From Malonomonas sp036526255 (lineage in GTDB: Bacteria; Desulfobacterota; Desulfuromonadia; Desulfuromonadales; Geopsychrobacteraceae), in NCBI GenBank assembly GCA_036526255.1, contig DATCYW010000092.1:1-64000 (forward strand): a DNA stretch of 64,000 bases, read 5' to 3'. This document shows positions 43,878 to 50,929 of the stretch, piece by piece. Within the stretch, counting starts at the first letter, position 1. Every line of letters begins with the position of its first letter. Under the pieces are notes generated by a model, which did not search any database, was not told the DNA's origin, and saw only the letters and a program-made list of their open reading frames with translations. The translations under genes and the position numbers were made by a program.

Positions 43878-44736
43878 CCGGCGTTCTGTCTCTGGAGGTG
43901 ATGTCGGAACCATGGTCTGCTTTTCTCAGTGAGAAGCTAGCGGTTTTCTGCTCCTGCCGGGCCTCATCCCGCTGCTGCACCAACAGTCGAAAATCCTTAT
44001 CCAGCTGGCCGAGCTTGCGATCAGATTTGGGGAGATCCTTGGCCAGCATCCCGCCAACCGCCTGTCCGGCACACCAAGCCAGGCGTTGAATCGGCAGAAA
44101 CAGGTTCATCCGCAACAGGGCGGCAACCCCGCCGATGGTCAAAAACAGCACCATCACGCTGAAAATTATCATCCGGGTTCTCAGCAATGCAAGGGTTTTC
44201 TCCAGCGGTTCCCGCGAGATACCGATACTTAAGAAACCGAGCACCGGTTCTTCTTCAGCATGAAAATGGCAGGCAGCGGTCGAACAGCTGACTTCGTTCA
44301 GGATCGGAATCGACACGGCGATCAGCCCATCCGCGTTAGCGACGTTGTGATGAGTGACGGTTCTCTGGGCATAATCGGGCTGCATGATCTGCTTTGACCA
44401 GGCGTCAATTTCCACCGCCGGAACTTCAGCCGTGGCCGAAAGGTCGGCACCGGAAAAATGGACCACGCCGGCCTCGTCGTAAATCCGGATCTGACCAACT
44501 TCTGAGAGGGTGCCGACGTTACCGACGATATTGGCCAGTGATTCGCGATCATCCTTGAGCATGGCATAACGGGTCGACTTGACGACTGTTTCTGCCAGAC
44601 TGTCGACATGCAGCACCGCTTCGTCGATCATATCTGACTTGATAAAGGTGTAGAGCAGAATGCAGCCGAACACCACGAAACCGGTGACGGCGATGGTGAT
44701 CGGAACGATGGCCCTGGCGATCAGATTATTAAACAT
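43822..44736 (-). CDS. membrane sensor with heme-type motif but no kinase domain
   Basis: The 304-residue protein has TM1 at residues 8-31, a periplasmic domain of about 155 residues, and TM2 at about 188-209. The periplasmic part contains C151-x4-C156-H157 (CSTAACHFH), a variant heme c motif. It then has a short cytoplasmic HAMP-like and coiled region and stops at 304 with no kinase. Its sensor is clearly paralogous to that of the kinase at 50.9 kb: both have an ML(K/E)DDRE(S/R)L stretch, the V-x-N/H-F-S stretch and the TAACHFH motif. It lies directly downstream of nrfD inside the operon, with GAGGAG before its ATG. It could be a signalling partner of the kinase, a heme or redox subunit, or a truncated kinase. 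Confidence 0.72.
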   Translation of the reverse strand: MFNNLIARAIVPITIAVTGFVVFGCILLYTFIKSDMIDEAVLHVDSLAETVVKSTRYAMLKDDRESLANIVGNVGTLSEVGQIRIYDEAGVVHFSGADLSATAEVPAVEIDAWSKQIMQPDYAQRTVTHHNVANADGLIAVSIPILNEVSCSTAACHFHAEEEPVLGFLSIGISREPLEKTLALLRTRMIIFSVMVLFLTIGGVAALLRMNLFLPIQRLAWCAGQAVGGMLAKDLPKSDRKLGQLDKDFRLLVQQRDEARQEQKTASFSLRKADHGSDITSRDRTPDARYQSVAAAGTGKNPQA

Positions 44737-44838
44737 GCTCTCCTCATCCTGCGTCTGTGGTGTTGTCCTTTTATCCTACTGAAAAATCCATGGCCGATCA
44801 GGAACCCGGTTCCCCGATCGGCCATGAACTCCGTGACC

Positions 44839-46161
44839 TTATGCCCGAGCAGGATACTCCTGCTCTTGCTCTTGGGCAGACACGGGAACTTCTGCTGTTA
44901 CCGGCACTTCAGAGGTCTGCGCCTTCCAGGCATAGAGGATCGGCAGACGATTGAGAATGAAACGATAGACAGCGATGTAGATGGCGAAGATGGTGATGCT
45001 GATAATCACTTCAAACACATGGGGGATCTCTTGATAGAGCTTCCAGTTGAAGGTGATCAGCGCTGTGTTCAGACGGTTCAGGACAATCCCGAAGATGGTC
45101 AGAAAGGCACCAACACGGGCGACGCTGACCAACTTATGCCGGATACTGTAGGCAAACAGAATCAGTGGCAGGATCACGCCAAGCAGCATCTCGACCAGGT
45201 ACCAGGTTCCCCAGCCAGTGGCCAGATAGACCCACTCGTTATCGTGGGCAACGGCAATCAGCTTGATGACCAGGTAGGTGATCAGACCCATGGCGGCGCC
45301 CTTGGCCAGTTTGAGGGTCAATTGGTTCAGGTTGTCTTTAAAGCGGTCATCGCAGCGCCAGGCCATGGTCTTGATAACGATGGTACTGACGGCAATCACC
45401 ATACAGAGACCGCCCGGGATCGATGAGGTGAAGAAGTGGATCCACTGGAATTCGGCCGAGTACCATAGGGGGTGAACTTTCCCCGGCGCATAGGTGAACA
45501 AGGCCCCCAAGGCTCCCTGATGCAGGGTCGAGAGGATGATGCCGGAGACGGTCAGCCCGATGGTGCCCTTGCGGATGAACTTCTTGGCGTTCGGCCAGCC
45601 GATCCACTCGAAGAAGGAGACGGAGACTTCCGCGACCTGCACCGACAGGTAGACGGCAACGTGCCAACCGACCAGAAACAGGACCGCTGCCGGACCCCAG
45701 GCATAGATCATCGGATAGGACAGACGCCAGGGCTGCCCCAGATCGACCAGCAGATAAACAACGGCAAACAGGTAGCCGAGCAGACCGTTGAGCAGCGCCA
45801 ACCGCTCGATCGGTTCAAAATCGTGGCGACCGAAAATCTCGACCGTGGTGCCGAGCATGAAGCCTGAAGCCGAAAGCGGCACCATACAGAACAGACCGAA
45901 GCCGAGGAACAGGCCCCAGGGGTAGTCGTAGGATGAATGGGTCACCGAACCCAGGCCGAAGATAAAGCGATAGATGATCAGCGGAATACCGACCGCGAAG
46001 ATGATGCCGAGCAGCCAGTTGAACTTGTTGCGCAGCACCTGGCCGACATATTGATCCAGCGGCAGACCAAGGAACAGCTTCTCCATCAGGTTCCACTTTC
46101 TGCCGTCGCGCTTTTTGGCTCCGTCGAGGGGCTTGATCCCGTGTTCAATTAACTCTTTCAT
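44839..46161 (-). CDS. NrfD/HmcC-type quinol-oxidising membrane subunit
   Basis: The 440-residue protein has about ten helices and matches the NrfD/PsrC family (DLGQPWRLSYPMIYAWG, ISGIILSTLHQGALGALFTYAPGKVHPLWYS read in parts). The family oxidises menaquinol on the periplasmic side and hands electrons to its Fe-S partner. It overlaps the ferredoxin subunit gene by 4 bases. GGAGGAAG precedes the ATG. The long N-terminal cytoplasmic segment (about 40 residues, rich in K and R) is an extra compared with short NrfD. Confidence 0.88.
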   Translation of the reverse strand: MKELIEHGIKPLDGAKKRDGRKWNLMEKLFLGLPLDQYVGQVLRNKFNWLLGIIFAVGIPLIIYRFIFGLGSVTHSSYDYPWGLFLGFGLFCMVPLSASGFMLGTTVEIFGRHDFEPIERLALLNGLLGYLFAVVYLLVDLGQPWRLSYPMIYAWGPAAVLFLVGWHVAVYLSVQVAEVSVSFFEWIGWPNAKKFIRKGTIGLTVSGIILSTLHQGALGALFTYAPGKVHPLWYSAEFQWIHFFTSSIPGGLCMVIAVSTIVIKTMAWRCDDRFKDNLNQLTLKLAKGAAMGLITYLVIKLIAVAHDNEWVYLATGWGTWYLVEMLLGVILPLILFAYSIRHKLVSVARVGAFLTIFGIVLNRLNTALITFNWKLYQEIPHVFEVIISITIFAIYIAVYRFILNRLPILYAWKAQTSEVPVTAEVPVSAQEQEQEYPARA

Positions 46162-47096
46162 TGTTCTTCCTCCTCGACGTGGCTGTCGTCATGACCATGA
46201 TCCTTGTGCTTGGTCGCCAACAGATGAAATCCGGTAAAGAGCGCCGGCCAGATCGCCAGAACCATCGGCACCATGCCGAGGAAACCTTTGACGTTGTCAA
46301 TAATCGGCTCTTTCTGCAGCGTGGTATCAAAGCCGACCTGCTCAAATGGCGCTTCGGAGAGGTACAGCCAACCGGTTCCGCCAACCTGGTTCTCGCCGTA
46401 AATTTCGGGCTGGTACTTATCCGGTGCCTTCTTGATCCGCATCTTGGCGATCTTCAACAGATCCTTGCGCTTGCCGAAGGTCAGCGCCTGAGCCGGGCAG
46501 ATTTCGACACATGCCGGCGGCTTGCCGTGCTTGACGCGGCTGTCGTAGCAGAAGATGCACTTCTTGACGATCGGGTCGAGCACCTTGGAGTAGCTGTAAG
46601 CAGGAATATGGAAGGGGCAGGCGACCATACAGGTCCGGCAGCCGACGCAGACTTTCGAATTGTAGATGACGGCGCCTTCCGGGGTTTTGGTGTAAGCATT
46701 GACGAAGCACGAAGTCAGACAGGATGGCTCGTTGCAATGGTTACACTGAATCTTGCGATAAACCGGCTTATCGAGATTTTCCGGCTCGTAGCGATTGACC
46801 ACCGTGTAGGCGTCCTCGGTAGGGCGACGCTTCTGGGTGCCGTGATGAAAGGTCTGATCGAAAACCGAAAGATCATCGAACGGCAGCTCGGGCGCCGGCA
46901 GGTTCTGCTCTTTGTTACAGGCCGCTTCGCAACTGCGACAACCGACACAGCGGGTCAGGTCGACCAGCACGCCCATCCCATCCGGAAAGCCGGTAAACGA
47001 TCCGGCAGCCAGCGCCTTCTTGGCTGGGGCCAACATGACTGCGGCCCCTCCTGCCAGCCCGCCGGCCAGAAATTTTCTGCGACTTACATTACTCAT
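46158..47096 (-). CDS. Tat-exported four-cluster ferredoxin subunit (HmcB/NrfC-like)
   Basis: From MSNVSRRKFLAGG (AAGGAG upstream) the protein is 312 residues with a twin-arginine signal. Four 4Fe-4S motifs follow: CVGCRSCEAACNKEQ, CNHCNEPSCLTSC, CVGCRTCMVACPFH and CIFCYDSRVKHG with CVEICPAQAL. A single C-terminal helix (around MVPMVLAIWPALFTGFHLL) anchors it. It should sit on the periplasmic face between NrfD and the pentaheme cytochrome. A very similar layout is seen in HmcB and HybA. Confidence 0.9.
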   Translation of the reverse strand: MSNVSRRKFLAGGLAGGAAVMLAPAKKALAAGSFTGFPDGMGVLVDLTRCVGCRSCEAACNKEQNLPAPELPFDDLSVFDQTFHHGTQKRRPTEDAYTVVNRYEPENLDKPVYRKIQCNHCNEPSCLTSCFVNAYTKTPEGAVIYNSKVCVGCRTCMVACPFHIPAYSYSKVLDPIVKKCIFCYDSRVKHGKPPACVEICPAQALTFGKRKDLLKIAKMRIKKAPDKYQPEIYGENQVGGTGWLYLSEAPFEQVGFDTTLQKEPIIDNVKGFLGMVPMVLAIWPALFTGFHLLATKHKDHGHDDSHVEEEEQ

Positions 47097-47151
47097 GGCG
47101 ATATCTCCTTGCGTAAATTGCTCAATAAACATCAGGCAACAAACTTAAGCC

Positions 47152-47673
47152 TCAGTGACTGGCAGCCGACTCGGGTGCCTTAGGCGCGAACTCTCCGGAA
47201 TGGTAGAGCTTGTCGCCTGCTTCGGTCCTGGCATGGCATTCCTGACAGCCGGTCGGGCCATCCATCTCTTGATGGCAGCCGAGGCAGTTCTGATGATAGG
47301 CCCCCATCAGACCGTTCATATCGACATGAAACAGATCCTGCTGGCTCTGGCGATGGATCGACTCGGCCGAGAAAGGTTCTGCGGAATGACAATCGGCGCA
47401 GGAAACAGTCACCATCTCTTCGAACTGTCCGTGACACTTCGAACAGTACAGATCGGTGGTTCCGGTTCCGGTGGTGTGATGGTGGCAAACCGAACAATCT
47501 CCGCTGACATCAACATGCAGTTGATGATCGAACTCAACCGGCTCATAGTAGTTGGCCAGCGCATTGATTTGGACCGTTTCCGGGGCATCCATTGCATAGC
47601 TGTTTACGGCGAGCAGTAAAGATATCAACAGTAGAAAAACTCCCCTCAGATTCAAACTCGAAGCAACAAACAT
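47152..47673 (-). CDS. periplasmic pentaheme cytochrome c
   Basis: I start at MFVASSLNLRG, with AAAGGAG upstream. The 173-residue protein has a signal peptide ending near SYA-MD and five CxxCH motifs at residues 60-64, 77-81, 92-96, 130-134 and 143-147. Extra histidines (50, 53, 107, 116, 127) suit bis-His axial ligation, as in cytochrome c7/c3 types. It should accept electrons from the Fe-S subunit encoded next and pass them to periplasmic carriers. Confidence 0.9.
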   Translation of the reverse strand: MFVASSLNLRGVFLLLISLLLAVNSYAMDAPETVQINALANYYEPVEFDHQLHVDVSGDCSVCHHHTTGTGTTDLYCSKCHGQFEEMVTVSCADCHSAEPFSAESIHRQSQQDLFHVDMNGLMGAYHQNCLGCHQEMDGPTGCQECHARTEAGDKLYHSGEFAPKAPESAASH

Positions 47674-47792
47674 AGCGCTCACATCTCCTTTAAAGTTCCG
47701 GGCTGCCGGTCTGACATTGCCTCTGACCAAGGCAGCCCGATCATATTGAATATTGGCTTTTGCTACTGGTTGAACGCTAGAACATCGAAGGA

Positions 47793-47945
47793 TTAATCTT
47801 CATGGCTGATGTAGCGGTAGAACATCGGAAAGGTGACGAAAAACGCGACACAGATCAGATACTCGACACCTTTGACGTAGGTGTAATAATCAACCAGGGT
47901 AAACACTTCGGTGACATTGCCGATATTTCCGAATAGATCAAGCAT
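47793..47945 (-). CDS. 50-residue small membrane subunit (HmcD-like position)
   Basis: This frame has GGGGAG before its ATG and gives 50 residues: an N-terminal acidic segment, one helix (YLICVAFFVTFPMFYRY) and ISHED at the end. It lies between the 82-residue membrane protein and the cytochrome. The Hmc complex of sulfate reducers also includes a very small membrane subunit (HmcD), so an accessory role in the complex is plausible; homology was not demonstrated. Confidence 0.7.
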   Translation of the reverse strand: MLDLFGNIGNVTEVFTLVDYYTYVKGVEYLICVAFFVTFPMFYRYISHED

Positions 47946-47970
47946 GACGCTCCCCTTTTAAGTAAATGCG

Positions 47971-48219
47971 TTAGTTTTTCTTGGAAGAAGCATGGCTGTA
48001 CTTGCTGGCGGAAGTCTTTTTCGCCGCATCCTTGGTCATGCCGAACAGCGAGCGGATCGCCGGCAACAGTTGAGCCACCACCAGCAGGGCGCAAACACCG
48101 ACGAAACCGAGAACCAGAATACCGCTGGTGTAAGTTGTCGTTGTGTCCGCAGCCAGCGCCGGGGCAACAGCCATCATCACAAGGGACATACTGGTAAGAA
48201 TTGTCTTTACGCTTCGCAT
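47971..48219 (-). CDS. 82-residue membrane protein with its own internal start
   Basis: The ATG at 48219 has a perfect AAGGAGGT site. The product begins with a signal peptide (MRSVKTIL, cleavage near ALA-AD), then one helix (SGILVLGFVGVCALLVVAQLL in two parts) and a basic, serine-rich tail. It resembles the 75-residue protein two genes upstream in helix pattern (GFxxxxALxxxxQLxPA). It is in the same frame as the receiver gene upstream, with no stop codon between, so a fused product can also be made. Confidence 0.75.
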   Translation of the reverse strand: MRSVKTILTSMSLVMMAVAPALAADTTTTYTSGILVLGFVGVCALLVVAQLLPAIRSLFGMTKDAAKKTSASKYSHASSKKN

Positions 48220-48636
48220 TGAAACCTCCTTCGGGTAAGTTGATTTTGGCGCATCACGCCGTGCCTGATAGTTTCTGAAGGCACAATGAACCGCCTGATA
48301 AATTTCCTCCCGGCCCTCTTTGCCGGCAGGCTGTAACGCATGATAGAAAATGCCTTCCTTGCGGATTCTCCGCAGCAGGTTGAGCGGCATTTCATCCGAG
48401 ATCAGGATGATCGAAATGTACTGGTTACATTTCTTCAGCAACGGCACCAGCTTGGCGACGTGCAGCTCATCAAAGTCCCCCCCCAGAACCACCACCTGAA
48501 TCGTCTTGTCAAGGATCCCCTCCAGAGCATTGACCACCGAGTCGGTCGTCGTAACCTGGTAATCATCGGCAACAAACAGGCCGGCCAGTTGATCCCGTGC
48601 CTGACGATCCTCATTTGCGATAAGCAAACCCTTCAT
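47971..48636 (-). CDS. degenerate receiver domain reading through into the 82-residue membrane protein
   Basis: The frame from MKGLLIANED (48636; AAAGGGTG upstream) gives a CheY-like domain of about 130 residues and then continues without a stop into the 82-residue membrane protein: 221 residues in all. The receiver lacks the phospho-acceptor aspartate (the strand ends VVVLGGDFDE, with glycine at the expected site) and the active-site lysine (HALQPAG). It is therefore a pseudo-receiver. Either the stop codon was lost or a fused membrane-tethered receiver is made besides the separate small protein. Confidence 0.7.
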   Translation of the reverse strand: MKGLLIANEDRQARDQLAGLFVADDYQVTTTDSVVNALEGILDKTIQVVVLGGDFDELHVAKLVPLLKKCNQYISIILISDEMPLNLLRRIRKEGIFYHALQPAGKEGREEIYQAVHCAFRNYQARRDAPKSTYPKEVSMRSVKTILTSMSLVMMAVAPALAADTTTTYTSGILVLGFVGVCALLVVAQLLPAIRSLFGMTKDAAKKTSASKYSHASSKKN

Positions 48637-48682
48637 GACCACACCCTTTCCGCGCATAACAGATGAAACTTGCCGTCACGCC

Positions 48683-48910
48683 TTAGTTGAGAGGCTTTTC
48701 CGCCTTGTGCTCACGTACGAACAACCCTTTGAGCATTCCGGCAAACAGCAGAACCGCAGGGATCAGTTGGAAGACAATGATCAGGGCAAAAAAACCGATG
48801 AACAGGGTCAGCAGAAAGCTGCCCCCCTCGCCACCAGCTTCAGCAGCGGCATGAGCTGTCGTTGAAAAACCGGCCAGGACGATCAGAGTGTTGCGAATAA
48901 TGTTTTTCAT
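48683..48910 (-). CDS. 75-residue secreted-then-anchored membrane protein, first gene of the operon
   Basis: The product has a signal peptide (MKNIIRNTLIVLAG, cleavage near AHA-AA), a glycine/glutamate spacer, one strong helix (LLTLFIGFFALIIVFQLIP) and a basic tail. ACGGAGG precedes the ATG. It is paralogous in layout to the 82-residue protein downstream. It is the first gene after the sigma-54 promoter. Confidence 0.72.
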   Translation of the reverse strand: MKNIIRNTLIVLAGFSTTAHAAAEAGGEGGSFLLTLFIGFFALIIVFQLIPAVLLFAGMLKGLFVREHKAEKPLN

Positions 48911-48957
48911 AGTGACCTCCGTACTGCGTTGTTTTTGTCTCTCTGACCTAGCTATAG

Positions 48958-48973
48958 AGCAGCAGTCGTGCCA
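48958..48973 (-). promoter_or_regulatory. sigma-54 promoter of the cytochrome/NrfD operon
   Basis: On the minus strand TGGCACGACTGCTGCT keeps the GG (-24) and GC (-12) elements at correct spacing and matches the consensus TGGCAC-N5-TTGC at all but one position. It would start transcription about 38 bases before the ATG at 48910. A sigma-54 activator gene lies divergently upstream. Confidence 0.82.
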
Positions 48974-49152
48974 GCACCGCTAATGAACCAGTAAATACTT
49001 CGCAAGATACTGTTTTTATTGAATTTATTTTTTAAAAACGATGAGAAACAGCCTGACCAAGGCAGCAGAACTGTATAAATTTCATATACAGGGGACAAAA
49101 GCAGGATGCCTCGGAAAGCGTTGCAGAGTTCAGCTAACAAGCTGTTATTTAA

Positions 49153-49168
49153 TGAAGTTTTCACTTCA
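49153..49168. promoter_or_regulatory. possible activator site TGAAGT-N4-ACTTCA
   Basis: A 6-bp perfect dyad about 190 bases upstream of the sigma-54 promoter, a usual distance for an NtrC-type activator. A further CTTCACA half-site occurs near 49233. Inferred from position and symmetry only. Confidence 0.35.
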
Positions 49169-49307
49169 CACCCACTGCACAAAAAAAATGTGCGGCGAAT
49201 ATATTTTTTATCTGAGTGATCCTGCTTAAACTTCACATACCACCCGAAGCCTGCGTGACAAGCATTTGCCTGAATCCCTGCTAAGATGGTAGTGGGCTGC
49301 TTTAAAC

Positions 49308-49336
49308 TTGACTCCGGCTATTCCCATAACTATCAT
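49308..49336 (+). promoter_or_regulatory. sigma-70-type promoter of the activator gene
   Basis: TTGACT and TATCAT are separated by 17 bases, and the gene begins about 100 bases downstream. Confidence 0.55.
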
Positions 49337-49440
49337 TTGTTGAGATATTGTATGTGGATAGCCGCTATCTCATTGGTTTTATGTCATTATTTTTGACCGC
49401 AAACAGTGCGGGAACTTGAGCGACTAGCCGGAAATATCCG

Positions 49441-50889
49441 ATGATCAGCAACCAGCAAGAAGGGGTGGGAACTGCGGTTATGAGCGAGACCAGTAAAGTC
49501 TTAGTGATTGATGACGAAGCAGTTATTCGCGAAGGCCTTCGTCAGACCCTGGTGCAGGAGGGCTATCAGGTAGAACTTGCCGCCAACGGTAAAATCGGCC
49601 TGGACAAGCTGCAGAAAGAGCAGTTCGATATCGTCATCTCCGACCTGAAAATGCCTGCCATGCATGGCATTGAGGTGCTGAAAACCATACGCATTCTGCA
49701 ACCGGCAGTCCCCGTGATCATCATGACCGGCTACGCCACCATCGATTCCGCCGTAGATGCGATGAAAAATGGCGCCTTCGACTACCTGACGAAACCCTTC
49801 CTGCCGGAACAGATCGTTGAAAAAGTTCAGGCCGCCGAAAAACACCGGGCGACCACACTTGCGGCAAATCCACAGAACCTTGAAGAGATAGAAATCCCGG
49901 CCTGCGGCGCCTTTATCGGTAACAGCAAACAGATGCAGAAGGTCTTTCAGCGCCTGCTGCAGGTTGCGCCGACCAACAGCACGGTCCTGATCACTGGGGA
50001 GAGCGGTACCGGTAAAGAGCTGGCGGCGCGCGCCATCCACAACCACAGCCAGCGCAAGAATCAGCCGTTTGTCGCTGTCGATTGCAACTCCCTGTCAGAA
50101 AACCTGTTAGAAAGCGAACTTTTCGGTCACGTCAAAGGCTCCTTCACCGGCGCCAGCCAGACCAAGCCGGGCCTGTTCACGGTCGCCAGCGGCGGCACCC
50201 TGTTTCTCGACGAAATCTCCAACATCAGCATGACCACCCAGGCCAAACTACTGCGGGTGCTGCAACAGCGCGAAGTGACCCCGATCGGCGGCACCAAGGC
50301 CGTACCCATCGACATCCGCCTGATCGCCGCGACCAACAGAAGCCTGGAAGTCATGGTCGAAGAAGGGACCTTCCGCGATGACCTTTACTTCCGGCTTAAC
50401 ATCATTCCGGTCGACCTGCCGCCGCTGCGGGACCGACAGGGGGACACGGCGATACTGATTGGTCATTTCGTGCGGAAATTCTCTGAAGAGATCGGCAAGG
50501 AAATCAGAGGGATTACCCCGGAAGCGCGGATAGCCCTGGATAACTACAGCTTTCCGGGCAATGTCCGTGAACTGGAGAATATCATTGAGCGGGCCGTTGT
50601 GCTTGCCCAAGGAGAGCAGATTTCACGCGCCGATCTGGAGCTGCCAACCGCTGATGATGAGCCCGACGATGGGATTCTGATCCCGCTGAATACCGAAGAG
50701 CTCAAAGAGAAGAAACGCCTGGCCCGCGAACGGGCCGTCGAGCCGGTAGAAAAGGCTTTTGTGTTTGCTGCACTGGAAAGAAACGACTGGAATGTGACCA
50801 AGGCCGCCGAAGAAACCGGTATGCTGCGCCCCAACTTTCAGGCCATGCTGAAAAAACTGGGTGTCTCGGTAAAAAATCACAGCGCATAA
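49441..50889 (+). CDS. NtrC-family sigma-54-dependent response regulator
   Basis: The 482-residue protein has a receiver domain (VLVIDDEA, phospho-acceptor D68 in VISDLKMP, lysine in YLTKPF). The AAA+ domain has Walker A GESGTGKE and Walker B GGTLFLDEI, and a C-terminal Fis-type helix-turn-helix ends it (VTKAAEETGMLRPNF). The sigma-54 contact loop reads GSFTGA (233-238) rather than GAFTGA. A start at the ATG at 49480 is equally possible. It is divergent from the cytochrome operon with a sigma-54 promoter, and convergent with the heme-motif kinase gene, its probable partner. Confidence 0.92.
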   Translation: MISNQQEGVGTAVMSETSKVLVIDDEAVIREGLRQTLVQEGYQVELAANGKIGLDKLQKEQFDIVISDLKMPAMHGIEVLKTIRILQPAVPVIIMTGYATIDSAVDAMKNGAFDYLTKPFLPEQIVEKVQAAEKHRATTLAANPQNLEEIEIPACGAFIGNSKQMQKVFQRLLQVAPTNSTVLITGESGTGKELAARAIHNHSQRKNQPFVAVDCNSLSENLLESELFGHVKGSFTGASQTKPGLFTVASGGTLFLDEISNISMTTQAKLLRVLQQREVTPIGGTKAVPIDIRLIAATNRSLEVMVEEGTFRDDLYFRLNIIPVDLPPLRDRQGDTAILIGHFVRKFSEEIGKEIRGITPEARIALDNYSFPGNVRELENIIERAVVLAQGEQISRADLELPTADDEPDDGILIPLNTEELKEKKRLARERAVEPVEKAFVFAALERNDWNVTKAAEETGMLRPNFQAMLKKLGVSVKNHSA

Positions 50890-50929
50890 GCAACTGCCAG
50901 CGCTTCACCACGCAACCCTGAAAGCGTAG

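Larger units (their letters stand above)
48911..49440. other. 530-base divergent control region
   Basis: The gap between the cytochrome operon and the sigma-54 activator gene has no convincing gene. It holds a sigma-54 promoter, a dyad suited to an upstream activator site, an AT-rich segment (about 49010-49050) where DNA could bend, and a sigma-70 promoter for the activator. Confidence 0.7.

Noticed and set aside
43822..43913. Frameshift that would restore a kinase domain to the sensor at 43.8 kb
   Set aside because: The other frames downstream encode the four-helix membrane protein, not HisKA or HATPase segments. There is no kinase remnant in this region.
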